A stretch of 64,000 bases of DNA from Acetoanaerobium noterae (GCF_900168025.1 NZ_FUYN01000001.1:620001-684000), one strand, 5' to 3'; shown: positions 26,740-36,366, counted from the stretch's first letter. Notes: generated by a model from the letters alone, not told the origin. A program made the numbers and translations.

Positions 26740-27156
26740 TTAATATGATATTATATCTATGTCGCTCTGGGACTCAGCTTGGTAGTCCTCAACAGTAACA
26801 ATCAGTTTTGCCGGCAATGCGACAATCATCTGATGTGGCTTATCTATCCATCCTGTATCAGAATGAATTGATAAAGGTGCGACCTCTTCAGGTAATCTTA
26901 AAAGTCTTACCCTTCCTTCTTTAGTCTCTAATTTAGCTTGGTAGGTAATCCCTTCTTTGACTACGTCAAATGTATAATAAACTGACTCGGCTTTTTCATT
27001 AAGTAAAAACTCATGCTCCACTTCACCATCTATATTTACAATAATTTGTTTGCTTCCAGCTGCCAAACTATCCCTAAGTGTCAGCAAGGGTAGAGAGCTA
27101 AGTATTAGAATTAAAATAATGAGGATTTTATCTCCTCTAGTTAAAAATTTCATCAA
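26740..27156 (-). CDS. NusG domain II-containing exported protein
   Basis: The 138-residue protein has an N-terminal membrane/signal segment (~10-32) and a beta-rich domain of the NusG-II type (IIVNIDGEVEHEFLLNE, GRVRLLRLPEE...DTGWIDKPHQMIVALPAKLIV). In Clostridia, stand-alone NusG-II proteins often neighbour FMN transferases or membrane redox genes; here the partner is the GGDEF-EAL sensor 7 bases downstream. A role as an accessory subunit of that sensor is inference. Confidence 0.85.
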   Translation of the reverse strand: MMKFLTRGDKILIILILILSSLPLLTLRDSLAAGSKQIIVNIDGEVEHEFLLNEKAESVYYTFDVVKEGITYQAKLETKEGRVRLLRLPEEVAPLSIHSDTGWIDKPHQMIVALPAKLIVTVEDYQAESQSDIDIISY

Positions 27157-27344
27157 TTCACCATCTTAATCAAAATTTTATGTATCTAAAAAACATTATA
27201 TAATTAGTATACTATTATTTGAACCTTAAATCAAAACTTAATAAAACTATAACAGCTATAGATATTATTATAATTTATATTGTAATTATTTGCTATGCTA
27301 GAAATTTCTGTAAAATCTAATTATTTCGCCTAATTTCCAGTATA

Positions 27345-27373
27345 TTGCAATCTACGCTCGGAAGTAGTATACT
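27345..27373 (+). promoter_or_regulatory. SigA-type promoter of the yitT-family gene
   Basis: TTGCAA (27345-27350) and TATACT (27368-27373) are 17 bases apart, about 35 bases before the ATG. Confidence 0.7.
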
Positions 27374-27408
27374 AGCAATTTGGATAATAGAAAGGAAGGA
27401 ATACCTAC

Positions 27409-28254
27409 ATGAATAAAAAATTAAAAGAATATCTAATAATCACTTTAGGCTTTATAATCGTGGCTCTTGGTCTTACGGTTTTTTTAATTCCATCAAACTT
27501 AGCTGTGGGAGGAGTAACTGGTCTTTCACTAATTATACATACCCATTTTAATTTTTTGTCCGTGGGCTTTTTGCTTATTTTAATTAACTCCATTTTATTT
27601 ATAATAGCATTTTTTACTCTTGGTCCTGCTTTTGGTGCAAAAAGTATTTATGCCAGCTTAGGACTTTCTGGCGCTATATGGTTTATCCAAAGACTATTCC
27701 CTGGTATGAAGCCTTTAACTGATGATTTATTTATAAATTTAGTGTTTGGTATGCTTGTTTCTAGTACGGGAATGTCACTAGTGCTATATCAAAATGCATC
27801 AACTGGAGGCACAGATATTTTGGCAAAGATATTAAACAAATTCCTTCATGTGCCTATAGGAAGATCCTTGCTATTTGTTGATTTTTTCATCACCATATTA
27901 GCCGGTCTTACTTTTGGACCTAGATTAGGGTTATATGCACTTCTAGGTGTAATTATGAATGGTATGATAATTGACAATATGATTGCTGGACTCGGCACAA
28001 AAATTAACGTGCATATCGTATGTACCCATCCTGAAATTATAAGAGATTTTATAACAAGAAATCTACTTAGAGGAGCAACTTTATACAAAGCTGAAGGAGC
28101 TTATACTAAGGAAGCAAAAACTGTAATAGTAGCGGTAATGAGCAAAAGAGAATTTATAAGATTAAAAAAGCATGTTGAGCTAAATGAGCCTAGTGCTTTT
28201 GTGACTGCAAATGTAGTTCATACTGTAATGGGGCAAGGATTTTTATCTAATTAA
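27409..28254 (+). CDS. YitT family membrane protein (DUF161/DUF2179)
   Basis: This 281-residue protein has five to six membrane segments with the family's SNLAVGGVTGLSLIIH and NASTGGTDILAKI motifs. It ends in a ~80-residue cytosolic DUF2179 domain (RGATLYKAEGAYTKEAKTVIVAVMSKRE). The family is widespread in Firmicutes; the substrate or role is unknown. The gene is single, with its own promoter and a GGAAGG ribosome binding site. Confidence 0.93.
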   Translation: MNKKLKEYLIITLGFIIVALGLTVFLIPSNLAVGGVTGLSLIIHTHFNFLSVGFLLILINSILFIIAFFTLGPAFGAKSIYASLGLSGAIWFIQRLFPGMKPLTDDLFINLVFGMLVSSTGMSLVLYQNASTGGTDILAKILNKFLHVPIGRSLLFVDFFITILAGLTFGPRLGLYALLGVIMNGMIIDNMIAGLGTKINVHIVCTHPEIIRDFITRNLLRGATLYKAEGAYTKEAKTVIVAVMSKREFIRLKKHVELNEPSAFVTANVVHTVMGQGFLSN

Positions 28255-28360
28255 ATTCTTTGTTTTAATAGCTTTATTATGGGAATAAATATTATGAAAT
28301 CAATATATAAATAAATTTATTTGTATTAAAAATATTTCGAAAACTTAAGGAGGAAATATT

Positions 28361-28999
28361 ATGCTTATCCGTTCTCTTTTAACACCAGTAAACAAACTTA
28401 CAACTCTAGGTTTAAACGACACAGTAAAATCGGCCATAGATATTATTGAGGAAAATGGATTTTTATCTCTTCCTGTAACTGATGATGATAAATTCATAGG
28501 TTTTCTTTCAAAGCAATATGTTTATGAGAAGTTTTTTGAATCTGGTGAAAAAGATTTTGAAGCATTTCTTCAAAAACCAGTTAGTGATTTTGCTTATATG
28601 AAGGTTGAACCTGTTAAAGACACTCTTTTTATAGAAGAAGCTGCTGATATTTTTCTTAACCAGCAAGTTAGATTCCTGCCTGTTGTTAATGATTTTGGAA
28701 AATTCTTAGGAATAGTTACTCAAAAAGCATTATTTCGAGTTATAACAAAGGTATATGGGCTTGAGGATGCTAAAATTGTAATTCATTCTGACGACTTTGC
28801 AGGAACTTTATTAAAGATATCTGATGTAATCTATAAGCATGGAGCAAATATAACAAATATAGCTCAGATGGATACGGAGGTAATGGGAATTCAAGAGATT
28901 TCCATTAGGCTTGTAGGAGATAATTTAGAAAAGCTTCCAGAAAAGCTGCAAGCTAAAGGAATTAAGGTAAAAGAATTCATACCTGCTAAAAACAATTAA
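28361..28999 (+). CDS. CBS-domain protein with C-terminal ACT-like domain
   Basis: The 212-residue protein has two CBS motifs (SLLTPVNKLTTLGLNDTVKSA... and KVEPVKDTLFIEEAADIFL...RFLPVVNDFGKFLGIVTQ) at ~1-130. An ACT-like domain follows at ~140-210 (VIHSDDFAGTLLKISDVIYKHGANITNIAQM). The architecture resembles AcuB-type proteins, which bind adenylates and a small ligand. The target is unknown. A strong AAGGAGG site precedes the ATG and a terminator follows. Confidence 0.88.
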   Translation: MLIRSLLTPVNKLTTLGLNDTVKSAIDIIEENGFLSLPVTDDDKFIGFLSKQYVYEKFFESGEKDFEAFLQKPVSDFAYMKVEPVKDTLFIEEAADIFLNQQVRFLPVVNDFGKFLGIVTQKALFRVITKVYGLEDAKIVIHSDDFAGTLLKISDVIYKHGANITNIAQMDTEVMGIQEISIRLVGDNLEKLPEKLQAKGIKVKEFIPAKNN

Positions 29000-29016
29000 A
29001 TATTCTATAATACGTG

Positions 29017-29045
29017 AAAAGCTTGGATAAAAATCCAAGCTTTTT
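29017..29045 (+). terminator. Terminator after the CBS-ACT gene
   Basis: AAAAGCTTGGAT and ATCCAAGCTTTTT with a four-base loop follow the stop codon by 17 bases. Confidence 0.9.
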
Positions 29046-29144
29046 CTACATTTTGTAATAATGATACACATTTTGTTGACTTAAGTCATTTAATCATATA
29101 AACTAAAATAAATTATAAATCTTTATAAAGTTTAGGTGATAAAA

Positions 29145-29768
29145 ATGGATAAAAATACAGCATTAGATTTTCTAAGCAGATTATGTGATGGACTTTCAGT
29201 CATGTTTGGTCCAAATTGCGAAACTGTAGTTCATGACATGAATGACCCAAATAAATCGATAGTCTACATAGCTAACGGCCAAGTCACAAACCGAAACATA
29301 GGAGATAAATTTAAAATCCTAGGCGGAAAGGATATCGATAAATTTTTTAGTGGAACCGATATAATCAATTGCAAAGCTCTAAGTCCAGATAAAAGAACTT
29401 TAAAAAGCTCTACTTTTCATATGAAGGGTCACGGATATCATTATGCTCTTGGCATAAATTTTGATTACACAAATTTTGAGTTTGCCCATAATATACTTAA
29501 GGATTTAATTTCTGTGGGTAAAGATATCTCTGAAGTAATCCAAGCAAGTCCAAATACAGAAGATTTGCTCGATGGCTACATAGATGATGCTCTTAAGTTT
29601 GTAGGCAAGCCTATTTCTATGCTAAAGAAAGAGGATAGAGTACAGATAGTAAAATGCCTCGAAGAAAAAGGCGCCTTTGTACTTCAAAGAAGTATTCCAA
29701 TTATATCAGAACGTCTAAATATATCTAGATATACGCTTTATAACTATTTGAAAGAAATTAGGAACTAG
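29145..29768 (+). CDS. YheO/DauR-type PAS-HTH transcriptional regulator
   Basis: The ~207-residue protein has an N-terminal YheO-like PAS domain (~5-115: LSVMFGPNCETVVHDM, GQVTNRNIGD) and a C-terminal HTH (~165-207: IPIISERLNISRYTLYNYLKEI). DauR-type relatives regulate amino-acid or cofactor catabolism. I use the ATG at 29145; an in-frame GTG nine bases earlier lies inside the likely ribosome binding site. It converges on the FNT channel gene, and their stop codons overlap by three bases in CTAG. Confidence 0.9.
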   Translation: MDKNTALDFLSRLCDGLSVMFGPNCETVVHDMNDPNKSIVYIANGQVTNRNIGDKFKILGGKDIDKFFSGTDIINCKALSPDKRTLKSSTFHMKGHGYHYALGINFDYTNFEFAHNILKDLISVGKDISEVIQASPNTEDLLDGYIDDALKFVGKPISMLKKEDRVQIVKCLEEKGAFVLQRSIPIISERLNISRYTLYNYLKEIRN

Positions 29769-30610
29769 GCATTCTCACTATTTTTATAGTAGGTAAACCA
29801 GTATACTCCAGCAACTAAAATAACTCCACCTACTATGTTGCCTATAGTTACAGGAACGAGATTCTTCGCTATAAAGGTACTCCAGTTTAAATGAGCCAGC
29901 TTTTCTGCAGTAAGCCCTGACGCCTCTACCCATGAGGCGTTAGATTTAGCTAAAATTCCAGCTGGAATGTAATACATGTTTGCTATGCTGTGCTCAAAGC
30001 CAGAAGTTATAAATAAAGAAATTGGGAAAAATATAGCAAAGCATTTTCCAATTATATCCTTTGCACCATAAGACATCCACACAGCTATACATACCAACCA
30101 GTTACACATTATTCCTAGATAAAATGCCTGCGAGAAAGTAAGATGAGTCTTATACGCTGCTATCTTTAGAGTGATTCCTCCAAGCATATTATCTCCACTG
30201 TTAAAAAGACCAGACATATTCATCATGTAAGCTATAAATACTGCTCCTACAAAATTTCCAAGATATACGAAAAACCAGTTCGAAAGCATATCCTTAAGTT
30301 TAATTTTTTTCTCTAATACACCAATAGTTATTAGAGTATTTCCTGTAAAAAGCTCTCCTCCTGCTATTATAACTAGCATCAAGCCTGTTGCAAAAACTAC
30401 TCCAGCTAATGCTTTCCCAAGGCCATAGGTCTCTGGCTTAGCAAATAAATTAAAGGCTGCCATATTTGAACCTTCTGATGCAAATGCTATAAAGGCCCCT
30501 GCTAATATTCCAAGAATAAACTGGTTCAATGGCTTAGTTTTAACTTTTTTTATACCTGTCTCTATCGTCGCAGTTACAATCTCCTTTGGTGTCAAATATG
30601 CTTTTTCCAT
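29765..30610 (-). CDS. Formate/nitrite transporter (FNT) family channel
   Basis: The 281-residue protein has six membrane segments. It shows FNT features such as ILAGAFIAFASEGSNMAAFNL, AGGELFTGNTLI and YLGIMCNWLVCIAVWMS, where the NWLVC stretch matches the second conserved half-helix of FocA/NirC. The family conducts formate, nitrite or hydrosulfide. In a fermenting anaerobe formate is the likeliest, but the residues I can see do not decide it. Confidence 0.93.
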   Translation of the reverse strand: MEKAYLTPKEIVTATIETGIKKVKTKPLNQFILGILAGAFIAFASEGSNMAAFNLFAKPETYGLGKALAGVVFATGLMLVIIAGGELFTGNTLITIGVLEKKIKLKDMLSNWFFVYLGNFVGAVFIAYMMNMSGLFNSGDNMLGGITLKIAAYKTHLTFSQAFYLGIMCNWLVCIAVWMSYGAKDIIGKCFAIFFPISLFITSGFEHSIANMYYIPAGILAKSNASWVEASGLTAEKLAHLNWSTFIAKNLVPVTIGNIVGGVILVAGVYWFTYYKNSENA

Positions 30611-30702
30611 AATAATCCCCCTGATATTTTTTTAATTTAAATCTTATACATCTATATTAACTCTAATCCTCTAACTCCAAGCCTATACCTTGTTATTAAG
30701 TT

Positions 30703-31572
30703 TTAATCGTGTAAATCCATTCTATAATATTCAAAGCTTTTAACCTTCTCAAATCCACAGCTCATATAAAGAGCTAAAGCCTCTGGATTATTGCTATCTA
30801 CCTCTAGGCTTATTGAGCTTATATCCACTTTTTTAAGTTCATGGATAAGCAAGCAGAGCATATCCTTTGCATAGCCTTTTCCTCTGTACTCACTAAGTAC
30901 TCCAAGGCCAAAAATCATAGCCTCATCATTGTTTATATCTACATTTATCATTCCAATAGGCTTTTTATCATGATAGCACACATATTGTGACCTTGTTTCG
31001 CTCGCTAGTATAGCTTTTGCCATTGATATAGCAACATCTTCATCCTCTTTAAAAATTCTTTTGTCAAGATCAATAACTATTGGAAATTCAGTTGAATGTT
31101 GCACCTCTTTTATTACAACTTTATTTTTTAGTTTATTACATTTATCATCTTTAAAGCTATAAGTCAAAAAATATTCCGTTAAATACAGCTTTGCATTTAA
31201 CTTTTTACCTAATTTCTCACTGTGAGAAAACTTACCATCAAATACAAACAACAAGTCCTTAATATTAAATTTATTGGCTTCATTTATCACTTCTTTTAAA
31301 AGCATTGAAAAGTAGCCCTTTTGTCTATATTCAGGATCAGTAAAACCACAAATCTCTATTTCATGCTTTAAAGGTGCAAATACTGAAATAAAGCTTATCA
31401 ATTTATCTTCTTCATACATTAAAAATATGCTATTCATATCCTCATAATAATTCATGCTCACATCTATACACGCTGAACTTTGGATTTTGTCATAGGCATT
31501 ACACTTTGATTCTAACGCTCTTAGCTGCTCAACTAATAACGTATCTGGCATTATTTTTTTCTCAATTTTCAA
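30703..31572 (-). CDS. Tandem GNAT N-acetyltransferase
   Basis: The ~289-residue protein contains two GNAT folds. The N-terminal copy is degenerate (EICGFTDPEYRQKGYFSMLLKEV). The C-terminal copy has a good acetyl-CoA motif (GLGVLSEYRGKGYAKDMLCLL) and the ending NNPEALALYMSCGFEKV. I prefer a TTG start at 31572, since GGGAGG lies 8 bases upstream; a longer ATG frame lacks such a site. The acceptor substrate is unknown. Confidence 0.85.
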   Translation of the reverse strand: MKIEKKIMPDTLLVEQLRALESKCNAYDKIQSSACIDVSMNYYEDMNSIFLMYEEDKLISFISVFAPLKHEIEICGFTDPEYRQKGYFSMLLKEVINEANKFNIKDLLFVFDGKFSHSEKLGKKLNAKLYLTEYFLTYSFKDDKCNKLKNKVVIKEVQHSTEFPIVIDLDKRIFKEDEDVAISMAKAILASETRSQYVCYHDKKPIGMINVDINNDEAMIFGLGVLSEYRGKGYAKDMLCLLIHELKKVDISSISLEVDSNNPEALALYMSCGFEKVKSFEYYRMDLHD

Positions 31573-31804
31573 GATGTCTACCTCCCCACAATAAAAGCAC
31601 AAATAATTGTATTCCCTATCTTTTACTATATCAGATTTTTTATGATATGTAATAGACATTTACATTAATTTTTTGTGGTTTTTAATTTCTTGTTCTATTG
31701 ATTAAAGCAGGCCTATAAACTATAATCAGTTTATAAATATGCATATGAATATTGCATATAATTTTCAAACCTAAAACTCGAGCCAAATTAAAGGAGACTG
31801 CTGT

Positions 31805-32782
31805 ATGCGATATATTTACAATAATTCCACAGAGCCATATTTTAATCTAGCACTTGAAGAATATTTTCTAAAGCAAACTGATGAAGAGTATTTTATACTT
31901 TGGAGAAATGAGCCTTGTATTGTAGTAGGAAAAAATCAAAATACCCTCTCTGAAATTCATCTTGAGTTTGTAAAAGAGAGAAATATAAAAGTAGTAAGAA
32001 GGCTAACTGGTGGTGGAGCTGTTTTTCACGATCTAGGCAATATAAATTTCACTTTTATAGTCAATGATGAATCTAGCTTCAATGATTTCAAGGGCTTTGT
32101 TGCTCCGATTATAGGCACTTTGAAGACGCTTGGAATCGATGCTGAGTTTTCTGGAAGAAATGATATGCTGATAGAAGGGAAGAAATTTTCTGGAAATGCC
32201 CAGTGCAAGCATAAAAGCAGAGTAATGCACCATGGAACCTTGCTATTTTCATCTAATATGAATGATTTAAGTGGAGCTCTAAAGCCAAAGGATATTAAGT
32301 TTTCAGATAAAAGCGTTAAATCAGTAGCTAGCAGAGTTACTAATATTTCTGAGCATCTTGCAAATAAACTCAGCGTGCTAGAATTCAAGGACGAGATTTT
32401 TAGATATATTTCAAGTAATACTCAAAGCCCTATAGACTCATTAACTCAAGAGGAAATAGAAAAAATCAATAAACTCAGAGATGAAAAATACAGTACCTGG
32501 GAATGGAATTTTGGAAATTCTCCTAAATATTCATTTTATAATGAAAAACGCTTTGCCGCTGGAACCTTTGAGGTTCATATTGATGTACTTAAAGGAATTA
32601 TTAAAGATATAAAAATCTTTGGAGATTTCTTTGGAAAAAATGATATTAGTGAATTAGAAGCTAGCCTTAAGAATATTTCTCATGAAAAAGCATCGATTTC
32701 TAAAGCTCTATCTAATATAGATATAAGCAAATACATTACAAATATAACCTTGGATGAGCTAATAGGTTTATTAATTGAATAA
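31805..32782 (+). CDS. lplA: Lipoate-protein ligase A (first of two paralogues)
   Basis: This 325-residue protein activates lipoate with ATP and attaches it to lipoyl-domain proteins such as GcvH or E2 subunits. Family motifs are VVRRLTGGGAVFHDLGNINF, FSGNAQC and HHGTLLF, with a C-terminal accessory domain (ISEL...I-phase helices) after residue 240. A second, ~330-residue copy lies at 45442, next to lipA. The two may prefer different acceptors. The ribosome binding site AAAGGAG precedes the ATG. Confidence 0.93.
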   Translation: MRYIYNNSTEPYFNLALEEYFLKQTDEEYFILWRNEPCIVVGKNQNTLSEIHLEFVKERNIKVVRRLTGGGAVFHDLGNINFTFIVNDESSFNDFKGFVAPIIGTLKTLGIDAEFSGRNDMLIEGKKFSGNAQCKHKSRVMHHGTLLFSSNMNDLSGALKPKDIKFSDKSVKSVASRVTNISEHLANKLSVLEFKDEIFRYISSNTQSPIDSLTQEEIEKINKLRDEKYSTWEWNFGNSPKYSFYNEKRFAAGTFEVHIDVLKGIIKDIKIFGDFFGKNDISELEASLKNISHEKASISKALSNIDISKYITNITLDELIGLLIE

Positions 32783-32806
32783 GCTTAATAATTACTTCAA
32801 TTTCAA

Positions 32807-32849
32807 AAGGCTCTAAAACTTGCATTTTACTACAAGTTTTTAGAGCCTT
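32807..32849. terminator. Bidirectional terminator after lplA, overlapping the AI-2E gene end
   Basis: AAGGCTCTAAAACTTG and CAAGTTTTTAGAGCCTT form a hairpin that includes the stop codon (32840-32842) of the convergent minus-strand gene. Confidence 0.88.
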
Positions 32850-33961
32850 CTAAATTCATTAATTTCTTTTATCGTATCCTTAATGGTCTTTATAAAATTA
32901 TCAAAATATCCTTCTTCATAAAAGTTTATAAAAATCATACCTATTGGTACTGCTAAAACTAAACCAATAACCGACCCAAGCTTGAAGCCTATAAACATAA
33001 AAAATAATGTAGCCAACGGATTAAGACCTATAGTATCTCCTAAAACTTTTGGCTGTACTATCTGCCTTACCACTTGACTGATGATATATATTAGAAACAG
33101 CCCTATAGCAAGCCTATAGTCTCCCGTTAAGACTTTAAATATAGTCCAAGGTATGAGGACGGCTCCCGTTCCAAAGAATGGGAAAAAATCTAGTAGCGCA
33201 ATTCCTAGCGCTAATAAGAAAGAATAGCCTATATCTAGAATTAAAAATCCTACAAAAAGAATCACTGCTACAATACCCATAATTTTAAATTGTGCTTTGA
33301 AATATCCTCCAACCAGCACTTTTAACCTATTCGATATATCACTAACCACATTTAGCACATCAGAGGACACAAATTTCTTTATGCCTCTCGTTATATTTTC
33401 CTTCTCAACAATAAAAAAATATGCTGCCAAAATAGTAATGATAATATTTATAAAGGTGGATGGAATATTTTTTGCAAACCTACCTGCCGCAGTAAAGGTC
33501 GGCTTTCCAATATCAGAAATAACTCCTGCAAAGCCTAATGATAGTTCTTCTCCTATATTGTATAAGCTAAGCTGAACTTCTTCAGGCATAAGCTTATATA
33601 TTCCTTCAAAATTATGAGAAATTTTTTCAATATCTAAATTAAGGGAGGTGTAGATTTCAGGCAAATTCTGAATTAGAGTTATAATTTCTTTATAAATACG
33701 GGATATCCCTAAATAACCTGTTCCTATAACTAATGTGAGTGCAAAAATTATAATAATCATAGAACCATGTTTTCTTACTATTTTTACATGATTTTCTAAA
33801 AATTTTACAAGAGGATTTGCGATAAGAGCAATAATCCATCCAATGACAAAGGGCATGAAAAACACAGCTAGCTTAGGAACAACGAAAAAAATAAGTATAA
33901 CCAAAAGAAGAAGCAGAAATATATTAAGCAGTATTTTTAGATATTTTTTTGAGTCATACAT
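32840..33961 (-). CDS. AI-2E family transporter (PerM/YtvI-like permease)
   Basis: The 373-residue protein has about eight membrane segments in the family pattern: an early WIIALIANPLVKFLE, a long central soluble stretch (~90-150), then FFPFFGTGAVLIPW and a C-terminal QIVQPKVLGDTIGLNPLATL. The name comes from the AI-2 exporter TqsA, but related Firmicute proteins may be sporulation-associated (YtvI) or sodium antiporters. The true substrate is unknown. Confidence 0.9.
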   Translation of the reverse strand: MYDSKKYLKILLNIFLLLLLVILIFFVVPKLAVFFMPFVIGWIIALIANPLVKFLENHVKIVRKHGSMIIIIFALTLVIGTGYLGISRIYKEIITLIQNLPEIYTSLNLDIEKISHNFEGIYKLMPEEVQLSLYNIGEELSLGFAGVISDIGKPTFTAAGRFAKNIPSTFINIIITILAAYFFIVEKENITRGIKKFVSSDVLNVVSDISNRLKVLVGGYFKAQFKIMGIVAVILFVGFLILDIGYSFLLALGIALLDFFPFFGTGAVLIPWTIFKVLTGDYRLAIGLFLIYIISQVVRQIVQPKVLGDTIGLNPLATLFFMFIGFKLGSVIGLVLAVPIGMIFINFYEEGYFDNFIKTIKDTIKEINEFRRL

Positions 33962-34000
33962 ATTAAACCACCTCTAGTATGGTTGATTGTATACTAATTA

Positions 34001-34762
34001 CTAAAACAAATTACTTTTTAGATACTCAAAATGAGTATGAGAATACAAAGAATTATATATAGGTGTAATAGTTATTTTATTTTCTTGAATCATCCACACA
34101 TCATTATCAGAGGCTTCATTTACAGCTATCGGTTCTCCTCCTATAGTGAATTCATGGATATCTATTCCCAAATCTCTTTTTAAGATTACGTTATTATAGT
34201 CTCTCCTGCCAAGAGATGTAACTGCAAACTCATTATCTACACCTATTTTTTCAGGAAAATTAATATTTAGAATAAACTCCTGCTGCTTATCCATATTCTT
34301 AAGATATCCATTTAAAAACTCTCTAAACTTATCACATATAAGCTCATAGGCATTACTGTCATCTTCAAAAGAGCAATTTGAAAGTGCTATCGAAGGAATA
34401 TTCTGGTATAAACCTTCTAGCGCAGCAGAAACTGTTCCTGAATAAAAAACATCGCTGCCTAAATTTGGTCCTCTATTAATCCCACTAAGAAGTAAATCAA
34501 ATTCTACTTCTTTAAAAATACCTTCAATTCCTACCTTTACACAGTCAGTTGGTGAGCCAGCAAGACTGTATGACACTATATCATCAGCTATATGATATTT
34601 TTTAGCTGTTAGTGGCTTTCTTATTGATATGCTTCTAGACATTCCACTGTATTCCTTGTCTGGAGCTACTACGTAGACTTTCCCAAATTCAGCCATAGTC
34701 TTTGCTAGGGCTTGGATTCCAATAGCTTCAATTCCATCATCATTAGTAATAAAAATATTCAT
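34001..34762 (-). CDS. surE: 5'/3'-nucleotidase SurE
   Basis: The 253-residue protein has the SurE metal site at the N terminus (NIFITNDDGIEAIGIQAL), then VVAPDKEYSGMSRSISI, the active-site SGINRGPNLGSDVFYSGTVSAA, and SLAGSPTDCV. SurE dephosphorylates nucleoside 5'- and 3'-monophosphates, and short polyphosphate in some species. Length is standard. It is 39 bases upstream of the AI-2E family gene on the same strand, so it is probably the first gene of a two-gene unit. Confidence 0.96.
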   Translation of the reverse strand: MNIFITNDDGIEAIGIQALAKTMAEFGKVYVVAPDKEYSGMSRSISIRKPLTAKKYHIADDIVSYSLAGSPTDCVKVGIEGIFKEVEFDLLLSGINRGPNLGSDVFYSGTVSAALEGLYQNIPSIALSNCSFEDDSNAYELICDKFREFLNGYLKNMDKQQEFILNINFPEKIGVDNEFAVTSLGRRDYNNVILKRDLGIDIHEFTIGGEPIAVNEASDNDVWMIQENKITITPIYNSLYSHTHFEYLKSNLF

Positions 34763-34925
34763 TTATATCCTCCAATTCACTTTTTAATTATGCTTATATT
34801 TTACAATTTTTGATTTCATTTACTGGCAATAATAATATTTCATATCATAAACTATAACTTTCTATAACTTTTTACCACTTTCTATTATTCTAATATACTA
34901 TAATTTATACAATATATTTTTAGTG

Positions 34926-34954
34926 TTGACAAATCAATCTATATATCGTAATAT
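34926..34954 (+). promoter_or_regulatory. SigA-type promoter of the small 4Fe-4S membrane protein
   Basis: TTGACA (34926-34931) and TAATAT (34949-34954) are 17 bases apart. Imperfect AT-rich dyad sequence (ATATATCG...GAATATAT) overlaps the -10 region and could be an operator. Confidence 0.65.
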
Positions 34955-35000
34955 TTGAATATATCAATTTTAAAATACATTTCAGGAGGTTACATAATCA

Positions 35001-35549
35001 ATGAACATCAATGCAAAGCAACCATTAAATACACCTAAGAAAAAACATAAGTCACACCAAAGCTGGTCATGGATAATAATAATCAGTTTTTTTATTTTGT
35101 CAGTTTATAATGTATATTTCGGCCTATTTGGAATTGTCTGTATGACCATGCCTATTTATCATGCTTTAAGAGGCAGAGGAAAAATTCACTGCTCTGCTTA
35201 TTGCCCTAGAGGATCTTTTTTAGGCAAATTTTTAGAAAAATTATCTATGCAAAACAATCTTCCAAAATTTATGAAAACTAAAAAATTCAAAAATGCACTT
35301 TTGACTCTTATGGTTGTGATGTTATCATTATCAATCATTCATTCAGGAGGACAAATTGATAAAATAGCCTTTGCTTTATTTAGATTTATGTTCGCTTCTT
35401 TTGTTGTTGGAGTATTAATGGGAGTATTCTTTAAGCCTAGATCATGGTGCCAGGTTTGTCCTATGGGACATGCTACAGGACTGATTACTGATATTAAGAA
35501 AACTCCAAAGCAAGTAAACACTCCAGTAAAAAATGACAAAATTGCTTAG
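35001..35549 (+). CDS. Membrane protein with 4Fe-4S-type CxxxCP motifs (NapH/Fer4_5-like)
   Basis: The 182-residue protein has a basic N terminus, three to four membrane segments, and two cysteine groups, CSAYCPRG (~residue 60) and CQVCPMGH (~residue 152). These match the membrane part of NapH/CcoG/YccM-type proteins but lack the ferredoxin domain that usually follows. It probably passes electrons at the membrane. GGAGG precedes the ATG; it stands alone with a terminator. Confidence 0.85.
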   Translation: MNINAKQPLNTPKKKHKSHQSWSWIIIISFFILSVYNVYFGLFGIVCMTMPIYHALRGRGKIHCSAYCPRGSFLGKFLEKLSMQNNLPKFMKTKKFKNALLTLMVVMLSLSIIHSGGQIDKIAFALFRFMFASFVVGVLMGVFFKPRSWCQVCPMGHATGLITDIKKTPKQVNTPVKNDKIA

Positions 35550-35618
35550 TTCTCTACTCAGTAGGATAATAATAGGCTGATAAAGAATTTGCTAAATCAC
35601 TATAATTAAAAGTAATTT

Positions 35619-35656
35619 AAAAGCCAAGCTATAGTTAATCTAATAGTTTGGCTTTT
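35619..35656. terminator. Bidirectional terminator
   Basis: AAAAGCCAAGCTAT and ATAGTTTGGCTTTT lie between the convergent 4Fe-4S membrane protein gene and the DUF3841 gene. Confidence 0.85.
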
Positions 35657-35715
35657 ACTTAAAATATAACACATGTCACGAATATCCATTAGGAATCTTT
35701 GATTATGTCGAGGTC

Positions 35716-36288
35716 TTACTTCTCTATCTCAAGAATCCACTCAGAAGGAATCTCCCAAATATTAGCTTGAAGAGTAAATATGTCATTCCAATCCTCTATT
35801 TCAAAGACTCTATCCCAGCTTGCGATAATCTTTCTTTTTAAATCAGGATAAAAATTGGCATTTGGTCCGTCTACTAAAGTGAAGCTGTTAGTTATGCCTC
35901 TATTTTTTAGCTCTAGCTTAAAAGCCCTGTCATCCTCTTCATCTCTAGGTATATACATGTGATTTAACACCATGTCCCATCTGCCCCCATTAAAGTATAT
36001 GACATTTTTTCTTGGGACTTCTAGCTTTAAAACAACAGTATCTTCTGTTTTTCTCAGCATATATTCTTCACTTATCGAGCACCATATAGGGTACTTTACA
36101 TCAGATGGCCTCTCAACATGGCTACTTGCTTTATCAGAAAACCAGTTGTATAGCTTTAAGTAATACTGAGCTATATCCATCTGCTTTTCTTCGATATGGG
36201 CTGAGTCCATAATGAATCTACCTTTCGACTCTAGCACCTCTAAAATTCTTTTATCTTGCCTAGTCCATAAAGTAACAGTATCTTTCAT
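35716..36288 (-). CDS. DUF3841 domain protein
   Basis: The 190-residue soluble protein starts with the family pattern VTLWTRQDKRILEVLESKGRF and has WCS near the middle and WDMVLN. Function is unknown in the literature I know. No catalytic motif is evident. It is a single gene. Confidence 0.82.
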   Translation of the reverse strand: MKDTVTLWTRQDKRILEVLESKGRFIMDSAHIEEKQMDIAQYYLKLYNWFSDKASSHVERPSDVKYPIWCSISEEYMLRKTEDTVVLKLEVPRKNVIYFNGGRWDMVLNHMYIPRDEEDDRAFKLELKNRGITNSFTLVDGPNANFYPDLKRKIIASWDRVFEIEDWNDIFTLQANIWEIPSEWILEIEK

Positions 36289-36366
36289 TGGATTATCATC
36301 TCCATTTTCTACTAAGATAAATTACTGATTTTTCTACTTTATACGATTATATAATTTTATTTAGTA

